DNA from: Margaritispora aquatica
Taxonomy: Eukaryota; Ascomycota; Leotiomycetes; Helotiales; Discinellaceae
DNA: 64,000 bases
Direction of reading: 5' to 3'
Assembly (NCBI GenBank): GCA_007644065.1
Contig: VJWN01000024.1
Span: forward strand, 385,902-449,901
Shown here: positions 21,906 to 34,444 of the stretch, in pieces
Position numbering within the stretch: position 1 is the stretch's first letter
How the letters are laid out: each line of letters opens with the position of its first letter
Translations under genes and position numbers: made by a program
Notes under the pieces: model-generated
Seen by the model: the letters and a program-made list of their open reading frames with translations, nothing else
Database searches by the model: none
What the model was told of the DNA's origin: nothing

Positions 21906-23777
21906 ATGGAGGATGCAGTTCGTCCAAATGAACAGGCGTTCAAGGCTATGTACGAGAGAGGTTACTGCACTTGGTTCAGTCTCTACGAGATGACAATAGC
22001 AGACGCCAAAGCCAATCTCCCTTGGTGGGATTGTCTATTTCAGCTTGAGAACGCATTTCTCGACCACCCTTCTTTTCCGGACAACCTTGCAGTAAACGCT
22101 TCATTCTCGAATACTGTGGTTGCAACAGGAACATCTACATGGAGAGCCACCACGTGCAAGCAGCGAACGTGTGGTTTGCCATCCTTTGATCGAGATTTCT
22201 CTATCCACGTCGCGTCAGATTGTCCTGTGATTCTGGAGATCTCGGATATGCAAAAATCTGCATTCGTGTTTCCGCGATGCCTCGGCGAGGACGACAACGA
22301 CCATATTACGTTGCTCATACTTGCGTGGACCTACGTACTTTCAGCACGATGGGCCGAGATCATTCCTGGAGCATGTGGACCTGAGTACAGCGATTGCGAA
22401 GCCGAATGGGATGACAACAACATCCAACATGAAAAGGATCCGACTAGTTCCACCACAGCGATTATAGATTTGGGTGATATTGACGATGATGCCGCTCGAT
22501 GGTGGGCAGCTGTCCTCGCCTTGGGAGGGGGTTGGAATGCATCAATCCCAAGCGACAGAGGTCGCATCCTCCACTCACCCTGGTATACGAAGCTGGAGTC
22601 AAAACACCGATTTATTCTTTCACGTGGCACGAAATCTCGCCCTCTTCCAACTCAACGTCGTGCGGCATCGTTCAGCACCGCCTTGCGCTATCTTTCTAGC
22701 TACTGCGAATTCCACAAAGTGGCTGAGCAGAGCCATGCTGCTTTGGCTGCAACATTACTTCTCCCTGTGGCCGGATTCGACAACAGGGCAGTTCAGTTAT
22801 CGACCCCTCGAATTCGTCGTAAAGTACGATGCAACAAGGAGACGATCTGTAAGACCCCAGTATGGGCCGAGAATATCGGCCAACTGGATAGGCTTCTAAC
22901 TTTAAGCTGCAACGCAGTGGGAACTAAAGCGCTTCTAAGCAGTGTGTTCTTTGAACCTGATGTGGCATGTAATATCTGTGGGGCATGGTTGCAAGGAACC
23001 TTCGCATTTCTCGACTCGGATATCGTGCAGGATCCGTATATCCTCCTTCGCGTCTTGATGAAGCGGGATCCAAGCCTGGGAATCCTCTGGCTCGGTGCTT
23101 TCATTATCGGAGTACAAACACGATCATTGCAAGAGGCTCGCCAGGGCTGGTGGAAAATTGATCTTGATGCGGCAGCATGGACCGGAACGCTCATGTCTTT
23201 CATACAAGAGTCTGTATCAATACTCCCTCCTGGATTAGAGGAAATCTCGCGTGCGGACGAATGTCGATTGCTGTACTTGTCCCACGACCAATACTACACT
23301 GTTCCCCCGCTCTTTCCATTCGCTCCGTTCGGTTCTACAGCGATGACAGACACTAACATTGATGTTCGTCAACATGCACGATGTGGGACAACTCACGAAC
23401 TCGAATATGAATGTTTGACCTGGCGCTGTCGAAGTGGTGAGCAGCACTCGGTTATCACTGTCCCTCAAGTTCAAGTTGGCTTACGCACCAAGAATGGGCA
23501 TCCAACAACACGCGGCGATATCTCCGTCTCCTACGAAAAGCTCGACAACGAAGATGATGATTGTTCGGAAATGGTGACGAGAAACATTTTCACTTGGCTG
23601 CGCGATCTGGACGGGTTTCCTGTTGTAGAAAGGGCTGTTCGTGAGCATGAGTGGATAGACAATTTGGACTCGGATGATGATGACTCCCCGATTACAGGCG
23701 ATACTCAGTCTTCAGTAGGTGGTAATCTGCATGGATGGTTGTCGAAGATGATGACTAGCCGGTCCAATTCCCTCTAA
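21906..23777 (+). CDS. Uncharacterised 623-aa protein
   Basis: A single intronless frame of 623 residues runs from the ATG at 21906 to a TAA. It has no signal peptide and no clear TM helix, although a moderately hydrophobic segment (ITLLILAWTYVLSARWAEII) lies at about residues 137-156. It is Trp-rich (SARWAEII, DAARWWAAVLALGGGW, QGWWKIDLDAAAWTG) and has an acidic C-terminal stretch (DNLDSDDDDSP). The length without stops and the regular codon use argue strongly for a real gene, and the layout resembles a widespread but unnamed family of Pezizomycotina proteins. I cannot assign a function. It is convergent with the histidine-phosphatase gene, with only about 100 bp between stops. Confidence 0.8.
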   Translation: MEDAVRPNEQAFKAMYERGYCTWFSLYEMTIADAKANLPWWDCLFQLENAFLDHPSFPDNLAVNASFSNTVVATGTSTWRATTCKQRTCGLPSFDRDFSIHVASDCPVILEISDMQKSAFVFPRCLGEDDNDHITLLILAWTYVLSARWAEIIPGACGPEYSDCEAEWDDNNIQHEKDPTSSTTAIIDLGDIDDDAARWWAAVLALGGGWNASIPSDRGRILHSPWYTKLESKHRFILSRGTKSRPLPTQRRAASFSTALRYLSSYCEFHKVAEQSHAALAATLLLPVAGFDNRAVQLSTPRIRRKVRCNKETICKTPVWAENIGQLDRLLTLSCNAVGTKALLSSVFFEPDVACNICGAWLQGTFAFLDSDIVQDPYILLRVLMKRDPSLGILWLGAFIIGVQTRSLQEARQGWWKIDLDAAAWTGTLMSFIQESVSILPPGLEEISRADECRLLYLSHDQYYTVPPLFPFAPFGSTAMTDTNIDVRQHARCGTTHELEYECLTWRCRSGEQHSVITVPQVQVGLRTKNGHPTTRGDISVSYEKLDNEDDDCSEMVTRNIFTWLRDLDGFPVVERAVREHEWIDNLDSDDDDSPITGDTQSSVGGNLHGWLSKMMTSRSNSL

Positions 23778-23881
23778 AGGGTGATTGATAAAAATGCCAC
23801 TACTATCACCCGTTGCTCCTCGATGACAATCCAAACATTATGATTTGACTCAATTCACCAATCTATTCTTCTCACCACCCA

Positions 23882-25814
23882 TCAAGCATACAACATCACC
23901 ACTTTCTCTACACAACCCAACACGAACATAATCAACAAAAACGGCAGCGAAAACCGAGGCAATACACCACGTATGCAAAAACCAGCATTGCACAAACATC
24001 CTTCGGGACTTTCAGGAGAGCAAGGAAACAACCACGCGTTGAGAATCGAGAGCATGAAGAATGTGAAAACTAGTTCGATGTTGTCTCTCCCAATTACGAC
24101 TAACCATCGTGGAGGATCCTTGTGCGATTCTGTGTTAGCGACTTGTGATGTCGAAGTTAACTTTGGGTCCCAAAAGTGGCTTTGTGTTACCCTTGCTGTG
24201 GTTCTGGCGTGGAGCCTTGGATGGATGTACTTCAGTTCCACTGGCAGTTGCAACAGAGGGGCGATGATATCTTTCTTTGGTCGTGGTTTGGGTTTAGGTG
24301 TAGGAGGTAGGGCTAGATGCGTCTCCTTCATGTCCAATTTCAATCCTCGGGTTCTCATCGCATCGAACATTTGCTCTCTGGTCGCAGGACTCCAGAAAAC
24401 AGCCTCACGAATCAGCGCGTCTTTTGTGGTAGCAACAACTTGATCATTGGCTGGAACCAAGTTAGTAGCCGAGATTTGGACTTGAGTTGGAGCGTTGTAT
24501 CTATCGAGCATCGGCGCTGGGTCAAGTTGTTGCTTTTTCGCTCTTTTGGGTGTGGGTTCGCTAACGCCAGCCGTGAGACCTGTATCGCTCAGAAGGGCTC
24601 GCTTTTTCTGTGGTCGTTTTCGGTACAACTCCATTGGATTCAGAACCTGTGGCATGCTCGCTTGTACAGCTGCTGCAATCGGATTCAAAGTGGGCAATAC
24701 TGGAGCGCTTGCCTGAGATTTCTGGGATGGCCCTACCAATAAAGAAGAATGAGATCGCTCGAAATCGGTACGAGAAAGGCCATTCGAGTCAAAGATGTAA
24801 TCTTTATACGTCTTCACTCTTGCTGGCTCAAGATTCTGAGTATTAGCGAGATGTACACCAAGTTCCCAGCTTTGTAACTCTTGTCTTTTCGTCCCCAACT
24901 CATGAGGCGAAATGGACACGAGTTGCTCATTCCGTCCAATGACATAGCTTTGTATTGTCGTGTTCGGAAAGTCGCGCTGGCGATAACCTACCGCAAGTCA
25001 GCGCTGCCTATCCATTCTCCTCTTAATCAGAACACACTAGGTTAGCAAGATACACATACCTCTTCCCAACAGTTCCTCCAGGAAACTCCCATGCGTTACA
25101 ACCACTATCTCCCTCGCCTTCCACTTGTCCCTCATTCCCACGCCCACTCTAACGTCATTTAGCGCCAACCAGCTCCTCACAAACTTTGCACTTCCATCCG
25201 ACCTCGCATAACGTCCCGTAAGCTGATCCATCGCCTCAATTCTAACACCCCGCCTCGTCGCTGGGCCGAGCGCTCGTCGCGCTGTTTCCATGGCTCGTGG
25301 GAGCGTAGAGGAGATGATATGCGTGATGCACGGCACATGCTCCTCAAAGTCTCGGGCAAAGTCGTCACATTGGATGAGGCCACGATTAGTGAGGGCACTG
25401 GAGCCGACTTGAGAATAATCCACGTTTTGGCTCTGTGAGATGTTAGGGCTTGGACACTAGACGAAACGAACGGCTGGAAGGTGGGGAGATGGGAAAATAG
25501 AAAAGAGGAGGGGAGATACACACCGAGGCGTGACGGATGAGATAGACGATAACAAATGGAGGTATTGAGGTGGTGGGCGTGATTTCTTGGTTCGGACGTC
25601 TCATAACTGGATCTTCGATAGCTACATCGTCTATTTTGGTCGAGTCACCTGGCTCGGGGTAGAAAGGGTAACCAGCACGACTAGCAATGAGGTTCTTCTG
25701 CCTATCCAACCAACGTTATCGGTGCAGGGCGCCTTGTGCTGCTAACATGCTTATCAGACGAGTGTTCCTTTTAGCCTCAAGGACTTGATCTTTAAGTTCG
25801 AGAGCATAATTCAT
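23882..25814 (-). CDS. Histidine phosphatase-domain protein with long basic extension and C-terminal membrane anchor
   Basis: Read on the minus strand, exons 25814-25747, 25701-25524, 25432-25060 and 24987-23882 (introns of 45, 91 and 72 nt) splice to 574 residues. The catalytic loop VYLIRHASSQN is rebuilt across intron 2 (His about 80). ISSTLPRAMETARRAL follows, and the second catalytic histidine is in VVVTHGSFLEELLG (His about 196). This is the phosphoglycerate-mutase-like histidine phosphatase fold. After about residue 210 comes a 300-residue, probably disordered region with basic clusters (KRPQKKRALL, PKRAKKQQ). The last 80 residues hold one or two hydrophobic helices (ELVFTFFMLSILNAWLF and LPFLLIMFVLGCVEKVV). 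The substrate is unknown. The first exon (22 codons, donor GTTAGC) is the weakest part: without it the frame has no ATG near its start. Confidence 0.82.
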
Positions 25815-26189
25815 TGTGAATCGCCTGTAGAGATTTTTGAATGAATGTCTATATGAAAACAATATTTGATCAAACTGATGAACTCATCCCGAGAAATGAA
25901 TATCGCGGTGAAGCGAGGAGTTTTCACCTCACTTGAAACTTACATAAAGACAATGCGAGATGATACAGCTCTCTTCTTCGACACGAAGGTCGGAAGAGAC
26001 ATCAAGAGCCAGCGAGAAGGAAATAGATATGAAAGCAGAAACTTCAAGGCCACTAGCAAGTGGCATGAAAGAGGAACCTTGTCGGCACTTGGCTGTGAGG
26101 ACGTATCAGTTAGTAGAGTTCAAATTGAAAATTAGACGAAAATAGCTGGGATAGAACTAGAAAGTTGCCCAAGGGCTTAAATTGGATTT
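25815..26189. other. Short intergenic spacer
   Basis: The 375 bp between two minus-strand genes presumably contains the promoter of the histidine-phosphatase gene and the 3' UTR of the gene to its right. The plus-strand open frame inside (about 90 codons) looks random. Confidence 0.45.
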
Positions 26190-27811
26190 CTAATAACGGA
26201 ATTGCTGCTCGTTCGCAACCGACGTCCTTCCAGCCTGGACCTCTGCTTCACTAGGTAGATTCACGATCATTAAATAAAGCACATCCTAGCCAAAGTCAGT
26301 ACTGCGTTCAACTTTACCAAATGTTTCAGACTCACCTTCTTCAAAATTCTTTTGACCATCCCTCCTCGCTTCCTGTCTCTGCGCGATCTTCTCCTGCTCC
26401 TCTCCCTCACTGGCTTTCCTCTCCTCCACGCTTTTTGCTCCCTCCTAAAAGCCTTTCGTTCCTGCTTTTCTTCCCTCCTTTCGTGCTTCATCTCACGCCG
26501 CTGATTTCGCCTTTCTTGCGGATTGACAGCTCCACCAGTAATCAGAGAAATCAAGCTTCCGCTGCTAGCGGCATGGTTTGGATCTGCATATCTACTGTGA
26601 AAGACTGGTTGTCCACCCAGATTTGCTAGTGTACCACCAGGTGTTTCCTTCGCATATTTAGCTTGAGCTCGTCGATCAAAGTAATCGGCCACAAATTTCT
26701 TATTAATTCCTGCTGCATCTTGTTTCTTTTGACCCTCTTCGGTGTCATCATCAACTAAGTGATCTAAAGCGGGAAAGATAAGTGGTGCTGCTTCTGGTAG
26801 CTCAAATTCACCATATGTCTTGCCGGAGGATATTCGCAAGTTCTGCATTGTTTTCGTCATGGTTGATTCCGCGGGTGTGGAGTATTTCATGATGGTCTGA
26901 TTGATGTCAACCTGTTGATGGGTCGCGTTTGAGTCTGGATTATAAGTCATTACTAGACAGAACAAACCACGAGGTTTGAAGAATTCGTTGTTCATTCGAT
27001 CAAGGAAGGAGTTTGATCTATAGAATTTTAGCTCAGGACACAAGTTAGACAGAAGGTATGTTTACCTAGATCGTCGTTGTAGCTCCATTGCAACTCCAAC
27101 AGAAAATTGCACTGCCATAGAGACACCCATTGTAATTGGTCCTGGCACAAAACCAACAATTCCTGCTGCTAGATTGACCACCTGAAGCCACTTGTCCGCC
27201 TTACAAGAGAGGTGAAATGTCTTCAAGAATTCTAAGAAAGTTGCTTGGTCGATGTTACAATCTTGAAGGACCGGAGCATATGCTCTCACAAATCCGCGCC
27301 CCTTGTCTCTTGGTCTACGCTGGGGAAGGATGACTGGACAAGGCAATCGAGCACCAGTATATGGCGGAGGCGGATGGTTGTAAATGAACTTGTCGGTCAA
27401 GTTTTTAATATCTGGCACTGGTCCTTGATCCTCAGATGGTGTTGCCACTAGTTCTCTCGATGCTTCATCCAGTTGCCAAGCTTCTTCATCGCCTTCCTCG
27501 GACGAAGTATCGTCGTCGGTCTCATTGTCATGATATATGTGGTGGCCGGCTTTCTCATCGGGATATTTCTCGTCTGCTAGTACAGCACGACCGTCGGCGA
27601 TCATTGCTCTTCCCTTTTCTTCGGGAACTTCGACATATTCCGGAGGCGGATCGTCGTATGATATAGCTCTTGGAGCACCAGCAGAACTGCTCTCACCATT
27701 AGGCTGATGCCTCTGCTGCTGCTCAGCTTCTGCTTTGGCGATTTTTCGATTATGCAGAGCTTCTGATGCCAGACCGATGCCAGATCCTACAAGACGAACG
27801 AGCACGCCCAT
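26190..27811 (-). CDS. Uncharacterised 507-aa protein with hydrophobic core and Arg/Lys-rich C-terminus
   Basis: Minus-strand exons 27811-27066, 27017-26336 and 26285-26190 (introns of 48 and 50 nt) give 507 residues. Residues 1-15 (MGVLVRLVGSGIGLA) are weakly hydrophobic. An acidic, Pro-rich disordered part follows (EEGDEEAW, NHPPPPYTG). A conserved-looking block then runs from RPRDKGRGFVRAYAPVLQDC to a Gly-rich hydrophobic stretch (GIVGFVPGPITMGVSMAVQF, about residues 220-240) and continues after the splice as FLDRMNNEFFKPRGLFCLVM. The end has an intense basic coiled region (RREMKHERREEKQERKAFRR) and a short last exon, VLYLMIVNLPSEAEV. I recall the middle block from many ascomycete genomes as an unnamed protein. 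Function is unknown; membrane association is possible. Confidence 0.84.
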
Positions 27812-30800
27812 GACTGCGTTTGAATGATGGTGGAGTGGGTTGGATTATGGAGGTAATCGAAAGTATGAGTATGCTCTTTGAGATACAACAATATGAGATG
27901 GTGATGTGGTTTCCATCGTGGATTCATGCATAGATATACTGGAGAGATCAACGATATCAAGCCCATTCTGGTAACAAGAGAGGTGTGGACGTTCAACTTC
28001 TTGCATGCCTCAATTAGGTTAGTGTCTGAGGGGCTGACGTTGGGCTGAACGCAAGACAAGCTTCAGGGCTGCGAAAGGCTTGTTCTCAAGCCCGTGTCCC
28101 TGGAGATTAGGCATATGGAACCAATCACAGACCCAAACTAAAGGTTGAACACAGCCCACAGCCCAAACCCCACATCGAGTCAAGATCCTCGACAACTTCT
28201 GTTCTTACTCGAAAAGAGACATATCCTACGTTACAACTCCGCCTCTGTATCGACGTCTCACCTGAGAGATCGTATATGTGTTTCAACTGAAAAGATCATA
28301 TGACTGGAGCACGACAAAGTGTATCATTTTCCAATTGAGTAGGCTCAGGAACAAGGCCAATAAGTTGGGAAAGTTGTGTTTTCAGGTAAGGCAGTAAGTA
28401 GTATAACATATTATCGTTGTGCTCTATTGAACAATAGGTTCAATGCACAGAGATTTAACATAAGTTACAACAAATCTATCTTTGCGTCGGTTATCACATG
28501 CTCCGTGTCAATTTTGCAATTATATTCAGTCAATTAAACAGATATCTAAATCTCATTCCCATCCTTAAGGAGGAGATTGAAGACATTAATCGCTTGGGTC
28601 CTTTCGCTCTACATGAAACAGAAATAACCACAACCCCCCTCCAATCATGGATGGTAGTAGAAAAAGAATTGTGAGACTCCTATTACGAATGCGTAAGTAT
28701 CTTATACTAATCTCAAAGGTTTTCTATCATCATTGCCAGCTTTTATAATCCACAGCTCGATATAGCAACAATTACAAGTGAAATTTTGGATTTACCCCTC
28801 GCCTGAACAAATGTTATGGTCTTAGAATAGTTATCAGCAAACAACTGAAACTGAATTTAAATGCCCTCGGGGGTCAATAATCTTTATGAATGCAGTAAAA
28901 TCTTGTTTGGATCTCTGATAAATTTGGAAAAGTGACTTCTTAGATCTAGAGAGTGGGGTAGAGGTTCGAAGGAGGGGTGTTCTTGATGAAACTATGCGAC
29001 AACTCGTAGCAGCTTTGTACCAGAGTTAAATGAGAACATAGAATACAAGCAGAAGCTTGTATGTCTATAGAATAAGATAGATTGTACGGCACAGCAATAT
29101 ACGCTCTGAATACCAGTATAACACATCGATACAACAAAATAAGTCCGGACATATGCACGACAAAGGGAAGCCTAAACGGTACTTATATCATGGCCAATCG
29201 ATAGTCGAGTCTTGAAAGATTAATCGAGCAACATCGAAGAAGTTTCTCAATTCAATAATTGATACCACGTCAATGAGAATGGTAAAAGACTCTGGATAGA
29301 GTAGGAATGAATTCCGAGGACGAAAAACGTGCTCTATTTAAACCTCCGAACGCTGCATTGAGCAGTTCTTATCTTCAACTGCTGGACATGTGAGCTGTGA
29401 AGCTCAAACACAAAAACGCGTTTGTATTCAACTTGATTCGCTTGGATATACAGTTAAAAATATATGGAATATAGAGTTCGTTAGAAAGTGGACCTGACCT
29501 GTTATCGAAAGCTATGTAATCAAATATCTGGGTTCTGACACACAATTGCACTCGCAACTGTTTCCGCATGTCAGCCAGCGCTGCGCCCTCTATATATTGC
29601 AGTGCATGTAGCGTCTCACAGCCTTTCAAGATATGGTGCTGTTGCCAGCGATATGATATTTCGATGCGAGAGAGTACTCGTAAGTCTGGCACCGGAGTGT
29701 ATGATGTCCAGAATATGTCTCGGTGTCCCATCATTATAAAGAGCAATAGTCTTGTTCTTCCAGAATGTCCGTGTAGTATATCGTCGACGCTTGTAATGAA
29801 GTGGCACAGTTCCATCCTATGTAGTTGCCCTCAGGATATCGTGACATCGTAATGCTGTATAGATTCCCTTGCTTGTGACCAACACGCTCTGGACAACGAG
29901 ATGTGCCTCTAAACGTAGGTCTTTTGGTCGAGCTCCAACCATGGGCAGAGAGCGGAATCGTGGCCTTCCTTTTTTCTATTGTTGCCCGTCATCCTCTAAC
30001 TGCCTGGTATCGTCCCTTTTAAATATGATAGGTGGTGGTCCTAGTGGTCTCCACGCCTTTCAAGCTGATATGGTTCATTCTTTGCTCAATTGTTAAAGCT
30101 TGGCAGCTTCAGTGCATGCACGTCGGTAGCCATTGGCCCTTATGGTTATCGCGGATCTCCTTTTGATCGAGGACTTTCTTCTTGTATGTATATCGATATG
30201 CCTGTGCTTGTGGTGATGTCGCGCCGTCAATGCTCCTGAGGACAAGTTCTGATGCATGGACCACGAAATGGCAGTGGAGAGCTAATGAAGTCACATGATC
30301 CATATCAATTTCCTGTCTAGTTCCCATCCTTTTCAATCCTTTCATTTCTTTGAGATGCTTTCTCAATACAAAGTTTTGATTAACACCTTGTACTGGCTTT
30401 TCCACTTCACTAGACATCTTGCTTGGAGTATGAATTATGAAGTTAAGCCGACATTGCTCGTATTCCTTCTCGACAATACAGCTCTGCGACTGATGATCGG
30501 AGATCGTGGGTTCGTCATTGCAAGAAGACTGGACTTGAAGATATATTTGACATTTGGCTCACATTTCCCCAGTCTTCTGTTGGGAATCATTTTTATCTTT
30601 GTGATCTTCTACGCGTTTAATCTAGTTAATTCAAGTTGACAAGTCGTTCTGAGCTTTTGCGTGCTTCCTTTCATGCTTCGTTATGCCCAGCCTCCTCTCG
30701 CGTTCCTTCCTGTGTGCTCAAGCCTGGTCAAATTATAAGTTCCCTGAGTCTTCAGGATCCGTTACTATACAATTGGGAGTTTGGGTGTTCGGATTCCCAG

Positions 30801-31392
30801 GGATATTCTTATGTCGCAACCCAAGCAACCGCCGTGCCATGTCCTCAAAAAGCAAGTTGAGCTGTCAATTGAAGAACACTGTACCGAGGATAAACAACCG
30901 GCAATTCGGGAATACCAAATACTTGCATATGTTTGCCTTCAACAAGGCATACTGAATGGCGTCAAGTTGGATGTCGGTCAGACATACGAATCATGAGCCT
31001 TGTACCAACACTCGGTCGTGAACACGGCTCATTGTTTCCTACACATGAACCAGGGATTCTGAAGCGAAGTGACTTTGTATTGGTTCAATTCAGAAAGGGA
31101 TGCAGTCAGCGGCATTATTGGTTGTTGTGCATTGCAATCTACCGCTCGCTCAAACACAATCGTCGTATTTTGAGCCAGACAGAAACCGTTGTTCAACGCC
31201 CCGGCTTCGGGTAATGCAACTGATCCTGTTGGTTCCCCACATCTCAAAAGCTTCGAGTCTGATAAGATCAGAGGCGATGCTGAGACTTCAGAAGATATCT
31301 GTCATATGTTTTCTTCTCTGCCATTGGAAGTGGTCATCGGCAAGAAAGTATAATGTTCCAGCTATTCAGCGACATTTCACTTCACCTCAATC
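27812..31392. other. Gene-poor region (3.6 kb)
   Basis: AT-rich DNA with only scattered short frames on both strands. The longest, about 146 codons on the minus strand at 29375-29815, has no motif and an unnatural composition, so it is not called. I see no tRNA, rRNA or intact transposon protein. The region may be decayed sequence or long intergenic DNA. Its last 200 bp is the promoter of the MFS gene at 31393. Confidence 0.45.
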
Positions 31393-33627
31393 ATGATAAC
31401 CCCAGGAGAAAGCGACAATACTTCTGATGAAGAAAAGGAGACTGGAGACAAGCTGCCGGCCACTGTCGTTGCGTCGGAAGTAGAAGAAGAAGCAAATATT
31501 CCCACGTTAGCTCGAGCCGAAATCACAGGTTGGAAACTGACAGCTGTAATATTTGGGTATTTTGGGTCAATTCTTTGTTTGTACTTTCCATTCTGACAAA
31601 AGCTAGGCTCTCAATAGCTCTCCTTCTTTCGGCTATCGAAACAAGCATCGTAGCAACAACATTGGTTACAATATCCGCAAGTTTTGGACACTCCAATATC
31701 GCAGAATGGATTGTTGTCGCCTACCTCCTCACTTACACAGGATTCATCATCGTATTTGCAAGACTGAGTGACTTTTTTGGCAGGAAAAATGCTATCCTGG
31801 CTGCACTTCTTGTCTTCATAGTGTTCTCCGGGGTTTGTGGAGCAGCTCAGTCTATGGAGCAGCTGTAAGCATGAGCTTAGTTAGAATTGTGTCAGATGTG
31901 TGCTAACGTAATGTAGCATTGTCTTCAGAGCTTTCCAAGGAATAGGAGGCTCTGGTATCTATGCAATGTAAGTATAGCGTTTTCATTTTGCTTCTCCTAG
32001 CTTTCTTTAAAAATGTGTCTTTTGAAGCTATGATTTCGTTCTTCACCACCCTCCACTTTTTGCGATGAGTACCAAATAAGTCCACATGAGATTTCTCAAG
32101 TTATTTGAGAAATAAGCGTTGTTATAATCACACCTTCCTCCTCTCGGGATTCATAGCTCTGTACTTGTATTGCTTTTGGCTTCTCGAGGAAGCGGGCATT
32201 AATTATGGATAACTGATTGACTAATGCTGTAAAGGTCAATGGTGGTGGTGCCAGAGATTACTCCCCTACCGAAACTTGCCCTTGTGAGTAGTATAGTGGG
32301 TGGAGTGTTTGCAATCGCGTCAATAATTGGACCACTTCTTGGTGGTGTAGTTGTTTCACGGACGACATGGCGTTGGGTGTTCCTCTTCAAGTAAGTGTTT
32401 GACACATCTCAGCAAAAAACTGACCGAAGACACTAAAAGTTTCTGTGCGGCAGTGTTCCTTGTGGTGTTGTCGTCATGGGTTTGGTCATGTTGATATATC
32501 CAAAGAGACCTGGAAGTAAGAATTACCTCAGGAGTGCTGTATTTAAAGTTGATTGGCTTGGCGTTATGCTCCTCCTTGCTGGAACAAGTCTACTCGCTTT
32601 TGCGCTTCAACAAGCAGGGACAAAATATCCATGGAAAAGTGCCCCCATCATCTCCACAATGGTCGTCTCTGGTTTCTGCTGGATTGGCTTCGGTATCTGG
32701 GAACATCATCTCAGCCAACGATTAGGCGCCACAGTTCCGATATTTCCTCTTCACTTGATCAAAAATAGGGTTGTTGCGGCATCTTTGTTGTATGTCACAT
32801 CATATCCATCGCAAACTTAATAGTAGCACTAACTCCAATATAGGAACTCATTCCTCATTGGGTTTCCGTATATGGTTATTGTCATTGGCTTGCCACTCCG
32901 ATTTCAGATCGTGAATGGCAGCACCCCAATCAAAGCTGGTCTTCAGATTTTGCCCTTGATGTTCACCTCTGGCCTGGGATCCGGAATTTCAGGCGCTGTG
33001 ATGACGAAAAAAAATATCTGCTGGTATCTCCTGGCTTTCTCAAACACAATGCACATTTTGGGGACTGGTCTCCTCTCATCAATACCACTTTCAGAACATG
33101 TCATGGGTCGCACATATGCCTATGAGGTGATTCAAGGACTAGCAGTGGGCACCAGTATCGTGAGTATGATGTTCATTGCGAGAGTTGAGTTGAAGCCGAT
33201 TGATCAAGGTATGTCTGGTTGGCAATTGCAATGTATGAGTTGATCTGACAGCAATACAGCTTCCATTATTGGAGCATTAACACAACTTCGCATTCTAGGT
33301 GCAGTAATAGGCCTAGCTCTCGCTACCACAGCTCTCATGAACTTCATCAACCCTCGCTTAAAAGAAATTCTCACACCAGCCGAGCGATATCAGCTATCTC
33401 AAAATAGCCTCTACATCAAACAGCTCTCGCCTGTGAAAGCCGAAGCCACTAGAGCTATCTATAATGATGCATACAATCTCCAGATGAAGATTGTGTTGGG
33501 CTTCTCGGCACTGAGTCTGTTTGTGTGTCTCTTTGCATTCCGAAGGAAGCCGCTATCATTGGAGGAAGCAGGTATTGGAGAAGGCGAGGTAGTTGAGGTG
33601 GAGAGGGAGAAGAGAGAGAAAACGTGA
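31393..33627 (+). CDS. MFS multidrug/toxin exporter (DHA2 type)
   Basis: Seven exons, 31393-31556, 31607-31864, 31917-31967, 32235-32390, 32454-32789, 32844-33208 and 33260-33627, splice to 565 residues. An acidic N-terminus of about 45 residues precedes TM1 (LSIALLLSAIETSIVATTLV). VFARLSDFFGRKNAIL is MFS motif A, FRAFQGIGGSGIYAM is motif B, and GPLLGGVVVSRTTWRWVFLF is motif C. A 14-TM layout fits. Exon 3 is only 51 nt. Intron 3 is 267 nt, far longer than the other introns (49-63 nt), yet the join restores IYAMSMVVVPEITP. The role is export of small molecules, with substrate unknown. It belongs to a run of three transporter genes (31.4-38.4 kb) and is transcribed in the same direction as the next gene. 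Confidence 0.91.
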
Positions 33628-34444
33628 CCTGTACGTTCGCCAGATCTTGCGGGGAAGAATCTTTGTCTAATTTAAAATGACAAAGGTCATGTTAAATACA
33701 CGACAGCCCCTGAATATCTTTGATGGTGGTACTTTAGGTCACAGCTGACCTACATCAAATTGGGTTCTGTTTCTATGCACCCCGCCAATAACACCTGATC
33801 AGATCCAAGCCTACTCCATCTGAAGTTCAAACACCTGCGCCAGCGCAACCTTGTTTAAACCCCTTTATCGAAATTTCTGAGTCTCTGAGTGGCCAAATAT
33901 ATACCCCTCAATTCCCTTGTTGCACTAGTGTGCGGCTTTTTGTGCGGAACCGAGCTTCAGCACAAGATCAGTAATCATGAAGATCATGTCCCAAGATTTG
34001 ATTACGAACACCGAGTTGTTGCTTTCACGAGGTATACCTGTATATGTACTTGTCTTGTCTCGAAATGTCTCTAAAGTACTTTCTTTGTGCTACACACTAC
34101 CTAATTTCAAAAACCAGACTTTCCCATACCAGCTGTACGAAGCTTTCTTAGCTACATAGGGCTGGACTACCATCATTGGACAGCTGGCGCCAAAAGTTTG
34201 TTTGATTATTGAATTATTGGAAAGCGGCTCGGGCTCGGTACTACGAGCGAGGATTACAAAACACTGTTTTCCCAGTTAGACTCCATCCACCTCACAGAAC
34301 ACCAATCCAGCTCTCAGCTGTGATTGTGTTAGTTCAGAGGCGTGTTCTATTGCATCGCATGTGGCTAATGGGCATTAAACATACCGGTATCAAGTTTCCT
34401 GTGTTTGTATAAGTAAGTGTGAGGGCTTCCCCCGACCTAAAAGT
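33628..34444. other. Intergenic spacer
   Basis: 817 bp between two plus-strand MFS genes. It has no recognisable gene and is the promoter region of the second transporter. Confidence 0.45.

Noticed and set aside
29375..29815. 146-codon minus-strand frame in the gene-poor region
   Set aside because: No motif, odd composition, no splice partners. Likely a chance frame.
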